Shown: positions 14,300 through 17,307 of the stretch, one piece after another
Numbering within the stretch: the first letter of the stretch is position 1
Layout: each line of letters starts with the position of its first letter
Assembly: GCA_949287115.1 (NCBI GenBank)
Contig: CASEFF010000056.1
Location: forward strand, 1 to 17,307
Reading direction: 5' to 3'
DNA: 17,307 nucleotides
Source: an uncultured Bacillota bacterium
GTDB lineage: Bacteria; Bacillota; Clostridia; Peptostreptococcales; Anaerovoracaceae
The notes under the pieces: generated by a model
Seen by the model: only the letters and a program-made list of their open reading frames with translations
Databases searched by the model: none
Told to the model about the DNA's origin: nothing
Position numbers and translations under genes: made by a program

Positions 14300-15892
14300 A
14301 TGAGTGACAATGGATTAAAACAACACAAGGTAGGCGTAATAGGGATAGTAGGTATGATATATGCCATGACGGCGGCAGGCGCCTACGGTATCGAGGATAT
14401 GGTATCGGCTTCGGGCCCGGGAATGACGGTGATAATGCTGTTCGTGCTGCCCCTTATATGGGCTTTCCCTATAGCGCTGGCATCAAGTGAACTGGGATCG
14501 GCGATCCCGGACGAGTGTGGATTTTACAGATGGGTCCAGAGGGCCCTCGGAGAATTCTGGGGCTTTCAGATAGGATGGCTCAAGAACATAGGAATATATA
14601 TCAACGTAGCGGTGTTCGTGGTACTGGCGACGGACTATCTCGCATCGTATCTGGGCATGAACAACTTCCAGAGCTACATATGCAAGGTCATCCTGATAGC
14701 GATATTCACATGGATAAACCTGAGAGGCGTAAAGGACGTGGCCATAGTAAGCTCGATAATATCGGGTGCGATACTGGTGGCTTTCGCAGGGATAGCGATA
14801 ATAGGATTCCTGAACTTTTCCCATAATCCTTTCGAGCCGGTGGTGGCTACGGGACAGACGGTAATAGGGAGCATAGGCTCCAGCATAGCCATAGGAATGT
14901 GGATGTATGCCGGATATGAATCGATGTCCAGTCTGGCAGGTGAAGTGGAAAACCCTCAGATAATACCGAAGGCTATAATCATCGCGCTGCCGCTCATCAT
15001 AGGTACGTACGTGCTGCCGACGGTGGCATCCATAGGCGCCATAGGTCAGTGGGAAAGCTGGGGATCGGAAGGAGTATCGTATGTCAACGTGGCAATGAAG
15101 TTCGCTCCGGCATTCGGCGTGGCGTTCATGATGGTGGCGTTCATATCCAACCTTTCGATGTTCAACGTTTATCTGGCTTCGGGAGCCAGAGGGTTCTTCG
15201 TAATGGCCGAGGACAATCTCGCGCCGAAGGCGCTCGTAAAGTGCGATAAAAAGCATGGCGTGCCTTACGTCGCCATACTCAGCCTCGCTGTGGTTTCTCT
15301 GATACTTTGTGCGTTCAAGTTCGACATACTTGTAACGATAGTATCCCTCTTCAATCTGGGTCTTTACTCGCTGATAATGATATCTCAGATGGTGCTCAGG
15401 AGAAAGGAGCCGGATCTGCCGAGACCTTATAAGATCAGACTCGGTAAGGTGGGTACCGACATATTCTGCACGGTGCCTATCGTAGTGGCCTTTATCGCGC
15501 TGTACATAAACGGTACGGACTACTTCGTTCTGGGCCTTTTGGGCATGATAACGGGTCCTATAGCCTACATCGTGTTCAAGAGAATATACGGAGGATTGTA
15601 CGTGAACGATCCGGAAAAGTACCCGATAAATCCGAGGACAAAGCTGGCGGTAGGCGACACGAAGAGAATAGCCTTCGCATTCGGCCTTCTGGCGGTGCTG
15701 ATGATCATAGGAAGACTGTTCCTGCCGGGATATGAGGATCATCAGTATTATGCCGACACGTACGGCATCGAGGGAATATTCGACGTGTTCATGAACCTGA
15801 TACTGATCGCCGCCGCGGTGTGCGCGATACTGGCCGTGATCTTTATGGTGATATATAAGAAAACGGAGTCAAAGGACGCTATAAATGGATAA
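14300..15892 (+). CDS. APC-superfamily amino acid/polyamine-type permease
   Basis: A 530-residue membrane protein with about 12 core helices of the amino acid-polyamine-organocation fold. The first helix carries AAGAYGIEDMVSASGPG (25-41), the glycine-rich substrate and ion loop, followed by SSELGSAIPDECGFYRWVQ. Helix six includes YAGYESMSSLAGEVENPQ, and PDLPRPYKIRLG ends the eighth or ninth segment. Two further hydrophobic stretches near 457-473 and 495-518 give it a longer C terminus than usual, perhaps 14 helices. It resembles bacterial and plant polyamine/amino acid permeases in layout, but the substrate cannot be read. AGGAGAG (14287-14293) precedes the ATG by six bases. It lies 61 bases after the hydrolase and overlaps the kinase gene by eight, so one operon is likely. 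All 12 arginines use AGA or AGG. Confidence 0.93.
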   Translation: MSDNGLKQHKVGVIGIVGMIYAMTAAGAYGIEDMVSASGPGMTVIMLFVLPLIWAFPIALASSELGSAIPDECGFYRWVQRALGEFWGFQIGWLKNIGIYINVAVFVVLATDYLASYLGMNNFQSYICKVILIAIFTWINLRGVKDVAIVSSIISGAILVAFAGIAIIGFLNFSHNPFEPVVATGQTVIGSIGSSIAIGMWMYAGYESMSSLAGEVENPQIIPKAIIIALPLIIGTYVLPTVASIGAIGQWESWGSEGVSYVNVAMKFAPAFGVAFMMVAFISNLSMFNVYLASGARGFFVMAEDNLAPKALVKCDKKHGVPYVAILSLAVVSLILCAFKFDILVTIVSLFNLGLYSLIMISQMVLRRKEPDLPRPYKIRLGKVGTDIFCTVPIVVAFIALYINGTDYFVLGLLGMITGPIAYIVFKRIYGGLYVNDPEKYPINPRTKLAVGDTKRIAFAFGLLAVLMIIGRLFLPGYEDHQYYADTYGIEGIFDVFMNLILIAAAVCAILAVIFMVIYKKTESKDAING

Positions 15893-17033
15893 AAACAAAG
15901 AAAAGAAAAAATATCTCCTTATGCCCGATTCCTTCAAGGGAACGATGGATGCCATAGAAGTGTGCAGCATCATGAGATCGGCCATACTGGAGTGTGATCC
16001 CGGTGCGGAGGTCGTCAGCGTGCCTGTAGCCGACGGCGGGGAGGGAACTGTCGACTGTTTCCTCTCCGCGTTCGGAGGCGAGAAGCGAAAGCTGACCGTG
16101 ACGGGCCCGTGGAGAGAGAAGACGGAGTCGTTTTACGGGATGATCGGCGATACGGCTGTTGTCGAGATGGCCGCCGCCGCCGGATTTTCAATGACAAGGG
16201 GGAAGGGAAGAGACCCTTCGAAAACCACGACTTACGGGGTCGGCGAGCTAATACGCGACGCTGTAGGCCGCGGTGCGAAGAAAATCATACTGGGACTGGG
16301 AGGAAGCTGTACCAACGACGGAGGCGCAGGCATGGCGGCTGCCATGGGGACGGTCTTCAAAGACAGAGACGGGAATACCTTCGTTCCGGTGGGAGAGGAT
16401 CTTGGAAAAGTCGCGCATATAGACTGCAGGGGGACGGAAAAGCTCCTTTCGGGCGTTTCCGTGGAAGTGATGTGCGACATAGACAATCCGCTCTGCGGCA
16501 TGCGGGGAGCCGCTCACGTCTTCGCGCCGCAAAAGGGCGCCGACGCGGACATGGTGCGCATGCTGGACGACAATCTCAGAGCTTTTGCAGATGTGACGGA
16601 AAAGGAGACGGGCATCGATGTTCTGGACGTGCCGGGCAGCGGAGCGGCAGGCGGTATGGGAGCCGGAGCGCTGGCTTTTCTGGGAGCCGAGCTGAAGCAG
16701 GGCATAGACGTCATACTTGATATGATGCGGTTTGAAGATATAGTAAAGGATTGTCGTATCATATTCACCGGCGAAGGACAGTTTGACAGTCAGAGCCTTG
16801 GCGGAAAGGTAGTCGTCGGCATAGGCAGACGTGCGAAAAAAGCCGGTGTGCCGGTGATAGCCGTAGCGGGCCGCATAAAGGAAAAGATAGACGGGCTGTC
16901 GGACGTCGGACTGACGGCCATATATCAGACCGACCCGGGGACGTATGGCAGCAGAAATGAGATGCTGTCCCACTGCCGGGAGGATCTTTTCAGGACGATG
17001 ACAGAGATAATGGTTGAGAGAGGGACTTCATAG
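15885..17033 (+). CDS. glxK: Glycerate kinase (GarK/GlxK family, glycerate 2-kinase)
   Basis: Phosphorylates D-glycerate with ATP, in this family giving 2-phosphoglycerate that enters lower glycolysis. The 382-residue length is normal. Motifs in order: MPDSFKGTMDA (13-23), PVADGGEGTVD (47-57), LGLGGSCTNDGGAGMAAAMG (136-155), CDIDNPLCG (197-205) with FAPQKGA, GSGAAGGMGAG (251-261), and FTGEGQFDSQSLGGK (294-308). The lysine-rich first nine residues precede the conserved core. It overlaps the permease stop by eight bases, so translation is coupled, and it is the last gene of the cdaR-linked operon. It uses both CGN and AGR arginine codons, unlike the two genes before it. Its last codons lie inside a terminator hairpin. 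Confidence 0.96.
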   Translation: MDKNKEKKKYLLMPDSFKGTMDAIEVCSIMRSAILECDPGAEVVSVPVADGGEGTVDCFLSAFGGEKRKLTVTGPWREKTESFYGMIGDTAVVEMAAAAGFSMTRGKGRDPSKTTTYGVGELIRDAVGRGAKKIILGLGGSCTNDGGAGMAAAMGTVFKDRDGNTFVPVGEDLGKVAHIDCRGTEKLLSGVSVEVMCDIDNPLCGMRGAAHVFAPQKGADADMVRMLDDNLRAFADVTEKETGIDVLDVPGSGAAGGMGAGALAFLGAELKQGIDVILDMMRFEDIVKDCRIIFTGEGQFDSQSLGGKVVVGIGRRAKKAGVPVIAVAGRIKEKIDGLSDVGLTAIYQTDPGTYGSRNEMLSHCREDLFRTMTEIMVERGTS

Positions 17034-17055
17034 CAGGTCCCTTTTGAAGTTTTTG
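17021..17055 (+). terminator. Terminator at the end of the glycerate kinase gene
   Basis: AGGGAC (17021-17026) pairs with GTCCCT (17037-17042), followed by three more T. An alternative stem pairs ACTTCA (17025-17030) with TGAAGT (17045-17050), followed by TTTTT. The two are mutually exclusive; either would end transcription just after the kinase stop codon. The stems are short. Confidence 0.6.
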
Positions 17056-17164
17056 CTGCGGTTGCATGGGGCGGCCCGACCCGGTTTAGATATGGCAAAT
17101 TGAGCATATTATTTTATAAAATGTAAAAAATTCAAAAAACTAAGAATTAATTTACTAATATATA

Positions 17165-17194
17165 TTGACGTGTGTCATGTCGGGATGGTATTCT
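17165..17194 (+). promoter_or_regulatory. Promoter of the gene at the right edge
   Basis: TTGACG (17165-17170), an 18-base spacer, and TATTCT (17189-17194). About 60 bases of A/T-rich sequence lie directly upstream, including the 12-bp palindrome ATTTTATAAAAT (17111-17122), and could act as an UP element. The leader to the TTG start is about 70 bases. Confidence 0.6.
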
Positions 17195-17220
17195 TTACAC
17201 ATCGGTGAGTTTGTAAAACG
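17194..17220 (+). repeat. Inverted repeat in the leader of the last gene, candidate operator
   Basis: TTTACA (17194-17199) and TGTAAA (17212-17217) are exact inverted copies 12 bases apart, overlapping the end of the -10 and the start of transcription. TGTAAAACG (17212-17220) differs by one base from TGTGAAACG in the hydrolase leader (12795-12803). A second inverted pair, CGGT (17203-17206) with ACCG (17222-17225), overlaps it. No riboswitch class is recognisable. Confidence 0.35.
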
Positions 17221-17269
17221 AACCGGCAATTATCTTATTTTATATCTATCTGAAGGAGGTGAAGTACAA

Positions 17270-17307
17270 TTGACAGAAAAACTGCAAAATGAAGTGAAGA
17301 GCTTCAA
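17270..17307 (+). CDS. Unidentified gene, first codons only (runs off the right edge)
   Basis: AAGGAGGT (17253-17260) is a very strong ribosome site, and TTG at 17270 follows after nine bases. The frame reads MTEKLQNEVKSF and stays open to the edge. There is no ATG within range, so TTG is the best start. Twelve residues are too few to name a product; the strong promoter and ribosome site suggest a well-expressed gene that starts a new transcription unit. Confidence 0.55.
   Translation, partial: MTEKLQNEVKSF

Noticed and set aside
14483..15742. A 419-codon open frame on the minus strand opposite the permease
   Set aside because: Its product is full of Y, R, H and S runs typical of reading the antisense of a codon-biased membrane protein gene, and it has no ribosome site or known motif.
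17111..17122. ATTTTATAAAAT palindrome as an operator
   Set aside because: A 12-base palindrome made only of A and T in a very AT-rich stretch is readily explained by chance and is better read as part of an UP-like element.
17195..17269. The leader of the last gene as a riboswitch
   Set aside because: It has small inverted repeats only, about 70 bases long, and matches no riboswitch core I know.

Overview
The window looks like chromosomal DNA of an anaerobic Bacillota, most likely a member of the Clostridia. The evidence is a YerC/YecD-type TrpR relative, RecX, an S41 processing protease, a CdaR/PucR-type regulator, a BMP-family nucleoside lipoprotein, strong AAGGAGG-type ribosome sites and consensus TTGACA/TATAAT promoters. 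ATA is a very common isoleucine codon. I cannot name a genus from the sequence alone. I saw no rRNA, tRNA, insertion sequence, phage gene or CRISPR array, and no gene-free stretch longer than about 240 bases.

Region 1 (1-2368) holds the 3' part of recJ, which enters from the left, and a membrane-anchored S41 C-terminal processing protease whose start overlaps the recJ stop by one base. Region 2 (2396-2846) is a self-contained unit: a near-perfect extended -10 promoter, yerC, and a rho-independent terminator. Region 3 (2854-10728) is a long, tightly packed plus-strand run: phosphopantetheinyl transferase, EamA transporter, MBL-fold hydrolase, recX, tcdA (t6A dehydratase), rmuC, a metallophosphoesterase, pyrimidine-nucleoside phosphorylase and a BMP-type lipoprotein. 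Most junctions overlap, so transcription and translation are probably coupled. The run mixes housekeeping repair and tRNA modification with nucleoside salvage: the lipoprotein would capture nucleosides outside and the phosphorylase would cleave them inside, but no ABC ATPase or permease follows.

Region 4 (10729-11562) is a TetR-type regulator gene, followed by two hairpins that separate it from the convergent cdaR gene.

Region 5 (11553-17033) is the most distinctive. A CdaR-family regulator is divergent from an apparent operon of a secernin-like C69 Ntn hydrolase, an APC-superfamily permease with a C-terminal membrane extension, and a GarK/GlxK-type glycerate 2-kinase. CdaR proteins classically control glycerate and sugar-diacid genes, so the set reads as one catabolic module: import, hydrolyse, phosphorylate glycerate. 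No dehydrogenase or reductase that would make glycerate is present, which leaves open that the hydrolase itself releases glycerate or a precursor. A 17-bp imperfect palindrome lies between the hydrolase promoter and its ribosome site. All 33 arginine codons of the hydrolase and permease genes are AGA/AGG, unlike their neighbours.

Region 6 (17034-17307) holds a terminator, an AT-rich stretch, a promoter, a structured leader and the first codons of an unidentified gene with a TTG start.
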